Under the pieces are notes generated by a model that was not told the DNA's origin, searched no databases, and saw nothing but the letters and a program-made list of their open reading frames with translations. This document shows positions 10,690 to 20,794 of a stretch of DNA of 64,000 bases, one piece after another (position 1 is the stretch's first letter; each line of letters starts with the position of its first letter). This stretch comes from Cepaea nemoralis (Eukaryota > Mollusca > Gastropoda > Stylommatophora > Helicidae). The translations under genes and the position numbers were made by a program. Where the stretch lies: positions 398,501-462,500 of the forward strand of contig JACEFZ010027104.1 in the NCBI GenBank assembly GCA_014155875.1, read 5' to 3'.

Positions 10690-11896
10690 GCGGAGAAAAT
10701 TGAAATTTGTCACATGTATAGCTCATTCAATTTGTAATGGACATATGAGTTATGAATTTCCCTCCTCAACTGGTTTTCCCGATATGGTGCATGGCACAAC
10801 ACACCCTTTTGACCAGATCTGCACATCCAACGGTTTGTCAGAACAATGGAGAGATCAGATGCTCAGGACTGTGATAACATTCTTGATGTTACAGGGAAAA
10901 ACACCTCGAGAAATACTCAGGGAGATGGAGCCAGTGTTTGAGGAAGTCTGTCCTTCGTATGCTTCTGTAAAACAAATTGGTGTTTGCAGCTTAAGTGTGG
11001 CCGTTCCCAAGTTGCTGATCTGCCAAGATCAGGACGACCGTCCCCAGAGTGCTATGATGCAAATGCTGCAAACGTGAAGAAAATCATAGACGAGGATAAG
11101 AAAATGACAATTGCAGATATGTCGGGCTCAGCAAAACTGAGTAAGAGTACAGTTTTTAGAATTTTACACAACAGACTGAACATGAGAAAAGTGTGTGCCC
11201 GCTGGGTCCCACGCCTGTTGACATGTGAACAGAAACAAACACGGGTTGATTACTGTGGCCAGTTGCTCAACATGTGGCGGTCGAAAAACATGTTGACGAC
11301 CATGGTGACGGTAGATGAGACTTGGATTCACCATTATGATGTAGAATGCAAAATTGCCAGCATGCAGTGGAAAACCCCGGGCTCGCCAACACATGTCAAT
11401 CTAAGAGCACAAACATCTGCAAGAAAAGTGATGCTGACTGTATTTTGGGACGTCAAAGGTGTCATATTGAAAGATTACATGCTTCAAGGCAACACGGTTA
11501 ATGGGCAGTAGTATGCAAATCTTCTTATCAAACTAAGAAAGGCTGTGACCAGAAAACGAGGGATAGCGCGCAAGCAAATTCTGCCTTTGCTTAAAGACAA
11601 CGCTCCCTCCCATATAGCACGGCTTGTGCTGCAAACTGCCAACGATTGGAATATTGAAATTCTTCCTCACCCACCATATTCTCCAGATTTGGCTCCATCA
11701 GACATTTTTTCTTTTCCCAAATCTTCAAAAACAGCTGAAAGGAAATCGTTTCGACGATGAGGAATATGTCATACTGGCTTGTGATAACTGGTTTAGTTCG
11801 AAAAATAGGTTGTTTTATTATGAAGGTCTTTTCAACGTCACGCAGAGATGGCAGAAATGCATAAATTCAGGTGGTGGCTACATTGAGAAGGAATAA
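10690..11896 (+). pseudogene. mariner-family transposase, broken
   Basis: DDE/D transposase of the Tc1/mariner superfamily, mariner type. Pieces in order: the HTH region 'SEQWRDQMLRTVITFLMLQG' and 'CPSYASVKQ', then after a frame change near 10980 'DLPRSGRPS', 'KKIIDEDKKMTI', 'MRKVCARWVPRLLT'. Next come the first catalytic Asp in 'TVDETWIHHYD', 'FWDVKGVI.KDYM', the second Asp in 'LLKDNAPSHIA', and the third in 'YSPDLAPSD'. There are exactly 34 residues between the second and third Asp (DD34D). The C-terminus is 'EDWF/DNWF...WQKCI...G.YIEK'. A TAG stop at 11509-11511 lies in 'TVNGQ*YA', and a frameshift near 11720 separates the last 60 codons. The triad codons are intact but the gene cannot make transposase. 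Terminal inverted repeats were not identified. Confidence 0.92.
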
Positions 11897-12735
11897 GCAC
11901 TGTGCCAATTTTAAATTTTCTCGGCCTAATCCTTCATGGTCAGGCTAAAGGCTTATGAGAAGTCCCTTGTAAAGAGGACCTCTGCCTACTGTCGCGAATT
12001 TGAGACCATAACCAACACATTACCTGGAAGCTCCTCTCAAGCTCACTCTTCCGCGTGTTATTATCCTTCAGATTTCTCATCTCTAGAAAATAATATTATC
12101 TGTTATTATTGCATGAATAGTAGAAGTAAAAGTAAAGCTTTCGAAATATGTATTTATTTTGGGAAATAGGCGGAATATCACTAGATGAGAGGAGAGAAAC
12201 TAAAGAAGTGTTAGAACACTATGACAGAATAAACATTTACTGAATTAAATCAAGGCATGGCAAATAAGGCATTTCGGCAATAAAAGAGATACATATATGC
12301 GACAAAGGATCTGCTTGAGGATAAAGGTGAAGGCCAGCCTGCAAGTGAAAGACAACGTTATTTGTGGTTAGATGACAATAACAGTTGAGCTGGAAGGAAT
12401 ATAAATGATTGCACTGTAAAGACCCATCAGCTTCTTTAGACAACAATCATCTTCAAATTAGCATTCGAATTATGGCTGTCTCTAATGTAACTACTCTTCT
12501 GAGGTTTAAAGGGGTAGGATTTATAGTAAAGTGGCGGGTGACATAGGGCAGCGAGTGATCAAACCACCTCACATAGCGTTAACCTTAAATGTGGACCACT
12601 GTGGACAATAGCTCACAGTGAGACTAAGGGTCCACGACAAAAAAGGGGGAGGCAGGGGAACCAGCTGGTCTGGGGTAACCGCCAAACACACACACAAAAA
12701 AATTGTCCTATTTAGTTATTGGGATGAAGATTGTT
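11897..12735. other. Gene-free stretch
   Basis: About 840 bp without a convincing gene or repeat match. Short frames at 11936-12169 and 12237-12446 have no recognisable domains. Confidence 0.5.
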
Positions 12736-13122
12736 CTCTTCCAATCTGTTCGCCATATTTCCGGGAACGGGAACGGGAGCTTATATGACTACTAATATGA
12801 ATTAAATGAGACGCTCCCCACCAAGGACTGGGCGAAGCCGAGCGGGTCGTCTTTTTTGGGAATGGGAATGGGGGCAGGGGCCGAATATGAATTAAATGAG
12901 ACGCTCCCCGCCAGGGGCTGGGCGAAGCCGGGGCGGGTCGTCTTTTTTGGGAACGGGAGCAGGGGCCGAATATGAATTAAATGAGATGTTTCCCGCTAGG
13001 GGCTGAGCGAAGCCGCCCCGGGTCGTCTTTTTTGGGAACGGGAAGGGGAGCAGGGGCCGAATATGAATTAAATGAGACGCTCCCCGCCAGGAACTGGGCG
13101 AAGCGGGGCCGGGTCAGCTAGT
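12736..13122 (+). mobile_element. Helitron-like 3' terminus with four 85-bp tandem units
   Basis: About four tandem units, each containing 'aatatgaattaaatgagacg', then 'ctccccgccagg', a GC-rich hairpin block 'ctgggcgaagccgggg', then 'cgggtcgtcttttttggga'. The last unit does not continue. It ends 'gccgggtcagCTAGt' with CTAG at 13118-13121 followed by T. A GC-rich palindrome (GGGCGAAGCC-type) a few bases before a terminal CTRR and a following T is the classic Helitron/HINE 3' end. No RepHel (Rep plus helicase) gene is visible, and the 5' TC terminus was not located. This would be a non-autonomous copy in which the terminal hairpin unit has been tandemly amplified. Confidence 0.62.
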
Positions 13123-13284
13123 ATATTTATAAATATCAAGTGGTGGAGATTCCTTGGGGTCACAGAAATAACACGATAAATACCTTCACAGAAGATAGAG
13201 GAATGAAGTAGAGATTACAGGATACACTAGACAATGTAACACCTGAAGTATATAATGTGGCGCATCAGTTATCCCCATTAAAAC

Positions 13285-13350
13285 TACCGATTATCGCGCA
13301 GGTTACGTTACTCACGAAAATATACGGGATTACGGAGAAAGACGTTTAAC
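13285..13350 (-). repeat. SINE-1 head fragment
   Basis: 'cgcaggttacgttactcacg' followed by 'aaaatatacgggattacgga' matches the head region of SINE-1 copies at 17830-17880 and 50250-50295 with scattered differences. Only this part is present. Confidence 0.45.
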
Positions 13351-14429
13351 ACCTATGCCAGGGAGACCTAAACATTATACATTGTGTTTAAAATGTTAGT
13401 AGCTTTGTCTCCTAGCAACTAACACTTTTGGACACAGTCTGCCATTGTGTGTATGTGTATTTTGTAGCAATAACATTCTCGCGTCATAAACACAAGAAAC
13501 AGTTGAGGAATTAGAACGACAAAGCGCCCGGGGCATTCGAAGATAAAGATTGTGAAAACAACTCTCTCAAGCCTGTTTCCGGACTTCTAATTTTAGAACG
13601 CTTGAATGGCTGGAGTAGGACACTTTGAAGGTCAAGGCTGCAAGCACAATAGTACCAAAGGCCATCTGTGGAAACAGAATCATAATGGAGACTAATGGGA
13701 GAAAGAAACAAAATGAAGCTTAGTTATATTACAATGTGTGAATACTATGCTAGTCATGATATAGTGTGGTCTGTAAGAAAGATCAATCGCCATCACAGGT
13801 GTGCTGTGATCAGTGACATTGTTGTTGCTGGTTCTACGCCGTTCAAATTAAGTTTCTTTAATCCGGTTGTGGTTTGGCGGCTAAACTTGTTAGTATCAGA
13901 ACTGAATCACCAGCAACATCTGCTAGCCACCCTATTGCTTGGGTGAAGATACACGATTTACGAAATAAAACATCAGCATGTGACATGAGAATTAGTGCAA
14001 AGGAAATCAAAACATTTCGTCGTGTAACAGAAAATGAAACTATCGTAGCAACAACATTATCATTAAGTTGCTGAAGCCTGCAAAGCTAACTGACTAATGC
14101 TGTAACTTTATTTGAGAAGAAACACATTTCCATATGATACATTAACTGATTCAATGCTGAAGGATAATATATCGCCATATATGACATCCCATTTGGACAG
14201 AGGGACGATATATCGATATACTAGAGTTATCGTGTTATTTGTTTTGTTTCGTAGTATCTTCCGGAAATTCAAAGCACAATGCATGGACAATTACATTATA
14301 ATACTCGTTTATTTGATTGTGTTCCATGTTGAGTCCAAAACGACTTTTGCTTGTCCCTGAATCAGTTAAGGGATTATGGAATGAATGGTCTTATGTACGT
14401 TTTGAGTAAATGCACATTACGATTGTAGC
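13351..14429. other. No clear gene; possible decayed hAT flank
   Basis: Short frames in several phases, none recognisable. Because a hAT relic begins just downstream at about 14430, the stretch 13700-14400 may hold its decayed N-terminal part. I cannot identify a BED zinc finger or other motif here. Confidence 0.4.
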
Positions 14430-14676
14430 CCTTTCACCAACTGCAATTGGAACCGATAATGCATCGGTAATGGTTGGTATCAACCATGGCGTTTATGTAA
14501 AATTGAAGGAAGATATCCCATCTTTAATCCTCATAAATGTGTGTGTCATTCCTTGCAGCTAGCATTATCACATGCCTCATCAGAATATTTACCAAGGAAT
14601 TTGGAATTCCTTATTGCTGAAACACATAACTGGTTCTACAAATCAGACAACAGCAATATAATAATTTATATAAAGC

Positions 14677-14688
14677 ATTAAATGAGAG
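14677..14688. repeat. Target-site duplication (left) of the LINE-B fragment
   Basis: ATTAAATGAGAG occurs here and again at 14935-14946, flanking the LINE-B fragment. Removing the insert with one copy rejoins the hAT relic around it. Confidence 0.8.
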
Positions 14689-14934
14689 AAATTAGACGTA
14701 GACAGTCAAAATTTTTTGGGCATGTTATGAGAAGAAATGGATTGGAGAATTTGGTGACAACTGGTAAGATCGAGGGGAACAGACCAAGTGGAAGACCTAG
14801 AAGCAAGTACCTGGATGGCTTGGCCTTGTGGCATGGTCGAGACAGAAACACGGAGCTGATCCACGACTCTGGTGATCGAGTGAGATGGCAGAACATGACC
14901 GCCCACGCTTACCGGCATGGCACATGATGGATGG
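14689..14934 (+). mobile_element. LINE-B 3' end fragment inserted in the hAT relic
   Basis: About 80 codons, open to the stop, match the C-terminus of LINE-B: 'REIRRRQSKFFGHVMRRNGL', 'GRPRSKYLDGLALWHGRDR', '...AHAYRHGT' then TGA, followed only by a (TGGA)n-like tail. It is strongly 5'-truncated. The tail and the 12-bp duplications at both ends are the signature of target-primed reverse transcription. The near-perfect frame implies a recent insertion compared with the hAT host. Confidence 0.88.
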
Positions 14935-14946
14935 ATTAAATGAGAG
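14935..14946. repeat. Target-site duplication (right) of the LINE-B fragment
   Basis: Second copy of ATTAAATGAGAG, directly after the short microsatellite tail of the LINE-B fragment. Confidence 0.8.
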
Positions 14947-16061
14947 TTCCTCACCACTGAAAATTCATGTCATATTGCAAAACTAGATGGTTATCAATTC
15001 AACCAGCTGTTGAAGTAATTGTGAACCAATGGTTGGAGTTGAAGACACACTTCGAATAACAAGACACAGTGAAAAGTGCTACACAGCTGAAATACTGTAT
15101 GGAATGTACAGTGATGAAAAAAAAAAAATTGGGATTCCTTTTCTTTTTACAACCCATTTTAAGTGAAGTGCAAACAGTTAATAAACTGTTTGAATCTCAA
15201 AATGTTGATAAAGTTAAATCATTTGACGATCTTTCTTTGCTATTTCACTCAGTTGGTAAAAGACTTATATTGCCAACTTCTAAAGCTGACATGTTCACTT
15301 GCACTATAGAGAGCTATTTGGCACATAAGCCATATCTGGTATACCAAATCGAAACAAAAATTGATGGTTTAAAAACAAAAGGACTGTTAACAGAAAATGA
15401 AGAGAACAACTTAAGAAAGCGCTGTCAAGATTTTTCTCTCTCATTATTCAAGTAATTGAAGCAAAGACTTCCTGAAAATTTAGATGTATTGAAAAATATT
15501 TCACTCTTTTCTGTTAACAAAATACTTCAGCCAGTAAAGGACATATCAAAATATTGCCAAGTTATGAAATTTTTAGGGGCTATTGATAATAGTGTGGCGG
15601 AAGCAGAATATCAGTTAACCAAAATAAATTTGGTTGACTGGAGAAACAAAATAGAAACTGAAGCCTTTTGGAGTGAAGTAAGACAATTTAAAGATGCCTC
15701 AGGTAACAGTCCATTCTGTGAGCTCTTTGAATGTGCGATGTCTGCCATGATACTACTCCATTCAAATGCTGATGTGGAAAGTTTTCAATTATACAAAATG
15801 TAAACTAAGAAATAGGATGAAACTTGACCTCTTAAATACTATCTTGACAATAAGATTTGGCCTGATGAGAGCAGGAAAATGCTGTTCAACTTATCAGCTC
15901 CCTGATCGTGTATTAAAAGAAATTAGGACAGCTAAAGCATACCAGAGTCATTTTGAATCTGAAGCTTCAACTTCATCATCCAAGCTAAATGCATCTTGTG
16001 AGACAGAAATCAGTGAAGATGAGGACATAATTCTATAGGGTAAGTCTAATCAATTTCTTTT

Positions 16062-16228
16062 TTTATGTTGCATATCCCTTACAAGACGGTGCAGTCAACA
16101 TCAACATTTTCCAGCTGCTGTTGATGTACTAGGCAAGATCACGCTCTGTAGTTTACCATTGCTTTCTGAGCGAACGGCTCACATACCCCCGTAAGTTACC
16201 AGCGCGGCTCGAACCGCTGCCGGCAGTC
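16062..16228 (-). mobile_element. SINE-1 copy (tRNA-derived), partial
   Basis: Read on the minus strand: a tRNA-like B-box (cggTTCGAGCCgcg), then the shared body containing 'caatggtaaactacagagcg' and 'cttgcc', ending with 'ggatatgcaa'-type sequence. It matches copies at 17658-17904 and 50075-50322. The A-box end of the head is missing or replaced past about 16228. Confidence 0.65.
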
Positions 16229-17579
16229 ACATCAATACATATGTAATTTCTTACTTTTTCAATCTGGATATTTTTTCTAGATACTTTCCAACGAAATATA
16301 GATATTTATGGATGTTGTTTGGGCCGTTTCTAGATTATTTTGGTCAACAACAAAAAAAGTGGCACCCTTGCCACCATCATGTCACTCACCCAGCCACACT
16401 CAGTTGTCCCTCTCAGGACAAAAGGAGTTTTTGTTTTGTTTGTGTTTTTGTTAATGACCTTCCCTGTTCGGCATATGAACTGTGTGACCAGTCGCTGTAT
16501 TTCTGGGTTGCTTTTTGTGTGCAGGCACTCGCTCATTGTCATTTGGGTCGTAGTTTTGACCCGGTCTGAGGAAACGTTTTAAAGACACTGAAAATCTCAC
16601 TGAAATCTTTTGGAATTCATCTTGACACCTGGGAGACTGCTGCCCAAGACGGAAATTCGCGGCGTACATCATTACGCAAGGGTGCAGTCACTTGTGCAGG
16701 AAAGAGGACTGCAAGAGCTGTGAGGAAAATGTTGGGCAGAGAAACCACTGCAGGAGATCCCCCTCCTGGAACGTCAAGCCCACATTGTTAAAGAACATTT
16801 CGAGCCAAAATAGGTCTTATCATCCATCTTAGAACTCACGACTCTAAACTTTCAACCCCACTGGATGAAATGAATGGTCATCATCATTCTTGATGGGCAA
16901 ACAACATGTAGCAACAATCAGTACATTTTAATTTAGTTTACGGAACGTGAAAAGGACACATATTCGCTGTATTAAGTAGTTTCCTTACTACAATATTACA
17001 TACATGACCGTGAAATGACGACTAAGTGGTTGAGGCTGACGTACCATGTCATGTTGGTGTGCTATTGACTGTTCAAACACACACACACAGACACACGCAG
17101 CTGAATGTGTCATTCTTACGCGACCCTGTTAATTTAACAGAAGCATCAAGATTTCAAAGAGTAACTTGAGACGGAAACTTTTACGCGGTGTGTCTGATCT
17201 CTAGATTAGATGTAAGTTAATTCACAAAAACAAATTACAGCTGTGAAAAGTACAATTATATTAAACGAACAATGTAGCTAATGTTCAAAGAGGAAGTATG
17301 ATACAGATAACACTGCTAAAAATAAAACTAGATTGGACTGGTTTTCTTTCCCCGAATTACGAGATTCCCAGTAAGAGATTTGCCGCAACCGTTTCTATCT
17401 CTATTTTTACATTCAGTATCCTGTTTCGGCCACAAGCTTTCTGTTTGGCTAGCTACAAAGCATACCTTTTAAAGTTAGTCTGCAAATTTAACCAGAGAGG
17501 AATTGGTAAGTAGTTGGTAGTAAAAGTTCGTGTGTACAGTTAATAAATTGAAAAAAAAAAAAAAAACCTGTTCCGTTCC
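16229..17579. other. No gene recognised
   Basis: Overlapping short frames in four phases at 16312-16672 contradict one another and have no recognisable domain. There is a short CA tract near 17079-17097. Nothing else is supportable. Confidence 0.5.
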
Positions 17580-17584
17580 TTTAG

Positions 17585-18110
17585 ATCAATCAGCACTCTA
17601 TGGTAATATAGCCAATATCACGCTTACAGCCTTGTGATCAATCGGCACTCTATAGGTGTTTTTTTTTTTTTGGTGCATATCCTTTACAGGACATCGCTGT
17701 CAACACCAGCATCTTTCAGCTGTATGATGATTTCTTGGCAAGATTACGCTCAGTAGTTTGCCATTGCTTTCTGAGCGGCCGGCTCACATACCCCGTAAGT
17801 TATCTATGCGATTCGAACCACTGCTGATTTCTTACCGTCATCACGTTAACCCACGAGAATATACGAGACTACGGAGAAAAGTCATAACCTCTAAGCCACG
17901 AAGCCGGCACTCTATAGGTAATGTAGTCAATATCTCGCCGACAGCCTTTAGATAAATCGGCACTCTATTGGTAATGTAGTCAATATCTCGCGACAGCCTT
18001 TTGACAAATCGGCACTCTATTGGTAATGTAGTCAATATCTCGCCGACAGCCTTTTGATAAATCGGCACTCTATGGTAATGTAGTCAATATCACGCCGACA
18101 GCCTTTGCTT
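17585..18110. repeat. 53-bp tandem satellite, split by a SINE
   Basis: Units of about 53 bp containing 'cggcactctattggtaatgt', 'agtcaatatctcgccgacag' and 'ccttttgataaat'. About one and a half units lie before the SINE (17585-17657) and four after it (17905-18110). Confidence 0.85.
17658..17904 (-). mobile_element. SINE-1, complete copy with target duplication
   Basis: Minus-strand order: a tRNA-like head starting near GCCGGCTTCGTGGC, with A-box-like 'tggcttagaggttatg', then B-box 'gtGGTTCGAATCgc', then a body with 'caatggcaaactactgagcg' and 'cttgccaagaaatcatcata', 'aggatatgcacc', and an oligo(A) tail (T-run at 17659-17671 on the plus strand). The 15-bp CGGCACTCTATAGGT lies on both sides (17643-17657 and 17905-17919), within satellite units. 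It could be argued that the satellite itself supplies the repeat, but the copy interrupts a unit exactly there. Transcription by RNA polymerase III from the head is expected for this class. Confidence 0.82.
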
Positions 18111-18278
18111 TCCAAGACATTTCCTAGTATCTATTTCAGGCTGCATCAACTTGAAAGCTTCAGTCAATCTAAATAGAAAATTCACGCCTAAGTGGGATTT
18201 GAACATATCACCTCCGGATGTACAGACGACCTGGCTGGTCACTGCATTACTGCATACGGCCACCTCATTTCGTACTAA
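18105..18278 (-). mobile_element. tRNA-derived SINE-like element (SINE-5)
   Basis: On the minus strand 'gaggtggccgtatgcagtaa' resembles an A-box and 'atGTTCAAATCCCacttagg' a B-box. The spacing is that of a tRNA-like head. A body follows ('ttctatttagattgactgaa', '...gatgcagcctgaaatagata'). Only one copy is in this window, so the family status is inferred from the head. Confidence 0.5.
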
Positions 18279-18287
18279 CGTTAGTTG

Positions 18288-18375
18288 CATATCCTTCACA
18301 GGACTGTCGCAGTCAACCCCAGAATTCCTGGGCTGTTTGTGATTTTTTTTGGCAAGTTTACGTTTAGTAGTTTAC
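18288..18375 (-). mobile_element. SINE-1 body fragment
   Basis: 'gttagttgcatatccttcac' + 'aggactgtcgcagtcaaccc' and 'ttggcaagtttacgtttagt' + 'agttt' match the 3' body of SINE-1. No head is attached. Confidence 0.65.
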
Positions 18376-18502
18376 ACTCCCCATCTGTATTTAAAAGTAC
18401 ACAATTCTAACTTTACACGTATTTTATGAACGTATTCGCTGTCTAATTATTTATGCTTTCAAATATCATTACATTTTCGAATTCTTCAATGTATTAACAG
18501 TC

Positions 18503-18715
18503 TATAAAGAAGCGACTAGCCTAGTAGTTAGAATACCAGGTCCTCCTTCGAGAGACCCGGGTTCGAATCCTGGGTAACGTGTGGATGCTTTTCTCTCGGG
18601 GGTAAAAAGTAAAACTCTAACATGCACAGTTCACGACGAATGAAGTAGTCTGGTAGCCTTCATTCCTTAAGCTCAAGGAACCTCCTCCCCCCACCCCACC
18701 CCACCTCAACCTCCT
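18503..18715 (+). mobile_element. tRNA-derived SINE (SINE-4)
   Basis: The head 'gcgactagcctagtagttag' (A-box-like) and 'gggTTCGAATCCtgggtaac' (B-box) is followed by a body 'cttttctctcgggggtaaaa' ... 'tctaacatgcacagttcacg'. The body recurs in diverged form at about 61455-61575. The tRNA-like part does not fold as a clean tRNA gene, so a SINE is the better call. Confidence 0.6.
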
Positions 18716-18984
18716 TACCAGTCTTACGCTGCCAGGTACTAAAGGCATTAGATGACAGGTGACAGCTTGGACACTAACCATTAATTCCTCTATGAATTCA
18801 TTATCATCATCATGCGCCCTGCCGAATGGCGAAGGATTTCTGGTATCTCCACAGATATTAGTTCTTGTATTCTGAATCAATGCTCTTGTTTATATTCCCC
18901 CAGTCGACCGTCTTAGGTCATTTAGCATAATTTCTCTCGGCATGCCTATTCCTCCGCGGATAGCTCATTTTTCCAGCCGTCACG

Positions 18985-19023
18985 CGATGTTTTCCTCTCT
19001 CTCTGTCTCTCTGCCTCTCTCTC

Positions 19024-19066
<43 letters not shown>

Positions 19067-19077
19067 CCCACCCCACC

Positions 19078-19122
<45 letters not shown>

Positions 19123-19130
19123 AACCCCAC

Positions 19131-19162
<32 letters not shown>

Positions 19163-19166
19163 CCCA

Positions 19167-19208
<42 letters not shown>

Positions 19209-19242
19209 CCCACCCCACCTCTCTCTCTCTCTCTCTCTCTCA
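18985..19242. repeat. TC microsatellite with interspersed 'ccaccccacc' units
   Basis: (TC)n runs are separated by four copies of 'tatctatctccaccccacct'-type blocks. A higher-order repeat of about 65 bp is built from a dinucleotide tract and a short unique spacer. The long plus-strand open frame of Ser/Leu repeats is an artefact. Confidence 0.92.
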
Positions 19243-19284
19243 TTACATAACATAAGAACACTGCCCCTCAATGTTAGTTGCGTA

Positions 19285-19470
19285 TAATCCCCTACTTTCT
19301 TTAGCCTTATCCAGGCAATCGTTGGGACGTACTTTGGTCTTGAAAGATATTTGCAACATTCGTCTCTGAAGCTGCATCTCCGCTGTCCTCAGGCGCATCC
19401 AATTTCCAAGATTTACAACCATTAATTAGAACAGGTTCGACACAGCACTGGAGAATCCTCTTTGTGAACT
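19285..19470 (-). pseudogene. LINE RT C-terminal fragment next to the minisatellite
   Basis: The minus strand encodes, in shifting frames, 'RILQCCVEPVLINGCKSWKL' and 'LRTAEMQLQRRMLQISFKTK'. These match the RT connection region of RTE-like LINEs ('...VEPVLLYGCETW.L', 'AE...LRRML.ISW'). The end of this fragment merges directly into the first unit of the 62/63-bp minisatellite. Confidence 0.55.
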
Positions 19471-20731
19471 TACATACAGATTATACAGCTTTCATTTTGA
19501 TATACACCACTAGAGTATTCTCTTTGTGAACTTACATACAAATTATACAGCTTTCATTTTGATATACACCACTAGAGTATTCTCTTTGTGAACTTACATA
19601 CAAATTATACAGCTTTCATTTTGATATACACCACTAGAGTATTCTCTTTGTGAACTTACATACAAATTATACAGCTTTCATTTTGTTATACACCACTAGA
19701 GTATTCTCTTTGTGAAACTTACATACAAATTATACAGCTTTCATTTTGTTATACACCACTGGAGTATTCTCTTTGTGAAACTTACATACAAATTATACAG
19801 CTTTCATTTTGTTATACACCACTGGAGTATTCTCTTTGTGAAACTTACATACAAATTATACAGCTTTCATTTTGTTATACACCACTGGAGTATTCTCTTT
19901 GTGAAACTTACATACAAATTATACAGCTTTCATTTTGTTATACACCACTAGAGTATTCTCTTTGTGAAACTTACATACTAATTATACAGCTTTCATTTTG
20001 TTATACACCACTGGAGTATTCTCTTTGTAAAACTTACATACAAATTATACAGCTTTCATTTTGTTATACACCACTGGAGTATTCTCTTTGTGAAACTTAC
20101 ATACAAATTATACAGCTTTCATTTTGTTATACACCACTGGAGTATTCTCTTTGTGAAACTTACATACAAATTATACAGCTTTCATTTTGTTATACACCAC
20201 TGGAGTATTCTCTTTGTGAAACTTACATACAAATTATACAGCTTTCATTTTGTTATACACCACTGGAGTATTCTCTTTGTGAAACTTACATACAAATTAT
20301 ACAGCTTTCATTTTGTTATACACCACTGGAGTATTCTCTTTGTGAAACTTACATACAAATTATACAGCTTTCATTTTGTTATACACCACTGGAGTATTCT
20401 CTTTGTGAAACTTACATACAAATTATACAGCTTTCATTTTGTTATACACCACTGGAGTATTCTCTTTGTGAAACTTACATACAAATTATACAGCTTTCAT
20501 TTTGTTATACACCACTAGAGTATTCTCTTTGTGAAACTTACATACAAATTATACAGCTTTCATTTTGTTATACACCACTGGAGTATTCTCTTTGTGAAAC
20601 TTACATACAAATTATACAGCTTTCATTTTGTTATACACCACTGGAGTATTCTCTTTGTGAAACTTACATACAAATTATACAGCTTTCATTTTGTTATACA
20701 CCACTAGAGTATTCTCTTTGTGAAACTTACA
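19440..20731. repeat. 62/63-bp minisatellite array, left part
   Basis: About 20 units of 'cttacatacaaattatacag', 'ctttcattttgttatacacc', 'actggagtattctctttgtg', 'aaa'. Edge units are 62 bp (gaactt, gatatac, ctaga). Inner units are nearly identical and 63 bp (gaaactt, gttatac, ctgga). The 63-bp units stay open in frame, encoding a 21-residue repeat; this is a consequence of length, not evidence of a protein. The array is interrupted at 20731 by LINE-A. Confidence 0.95.
20723..20731. repeat. Candidate target duplication of LINE-A (left)
   Basis: AAACTTACA ends the left half of the array and recurs at 24709-24717 on the far side of LINE-A. Because it is also part of the repeat unit, slippage within the satellite is an alternative. 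Confidence 0.55.
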
Positions 20732-20794
20732 TTGGCACCTTTCCGTCTTGACAGACGATAGTTTGGTACATTGTGCTTTAAAAAGGCTTAATAA

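Larger units (their letters stand above)
14430..16038 (+). pseudogene. hAT transposase relic (ZNF862/KIAA1586-like lineage)
   Basis: Pieces in order: 'GTDNASVMVGINHGVYVKLK' with a catalytic-type Asp, 'EDIPSLILI', 'LPRNLEFLIAETHNWF'-like translation, a 246-bp LINE-B insertion, 'TRWLSIQPAVE', 'QWLELKTHFE', 'FLQPILSEVQTVNKLFES', 'FDDLSLLFHSVGKRLI', then a TAA at 15453-15455 and 'LPENLDVLKNISLFS' and 'FWSEV'. The C-terminal dimerisation region is 'MLLHSNADVE', frameshift near 15790, 'KLRNRMKLDLLNTILTIRFGL'-like with 'RAGKCCSTYQLPDRVL'. The order and motifs fit the hAT lineage that includes vertebrate ZNF862-like proteins. At least one stop, two frameshifts and the insertion disable it. It is a different hAT lineage from the relic at 1-620. 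Confidence 0.82.

Noticed and set aside
16312..16672. Overlapping frames of 70-85 codons on both strands
   Set aside because: Mutually overlapping in four phases, no domain, no splice or promoter context; regarded as chance.
18505..18575. Possible functional tRNA gene
   Set aside because: It has A- and B-box-like sequences but no convincing acceptor-stem pairing, and it continues into a repeated body; called a SINE. The same applies to the tRNA-like heads at 33724, 18175-18265 and 60375-60455.
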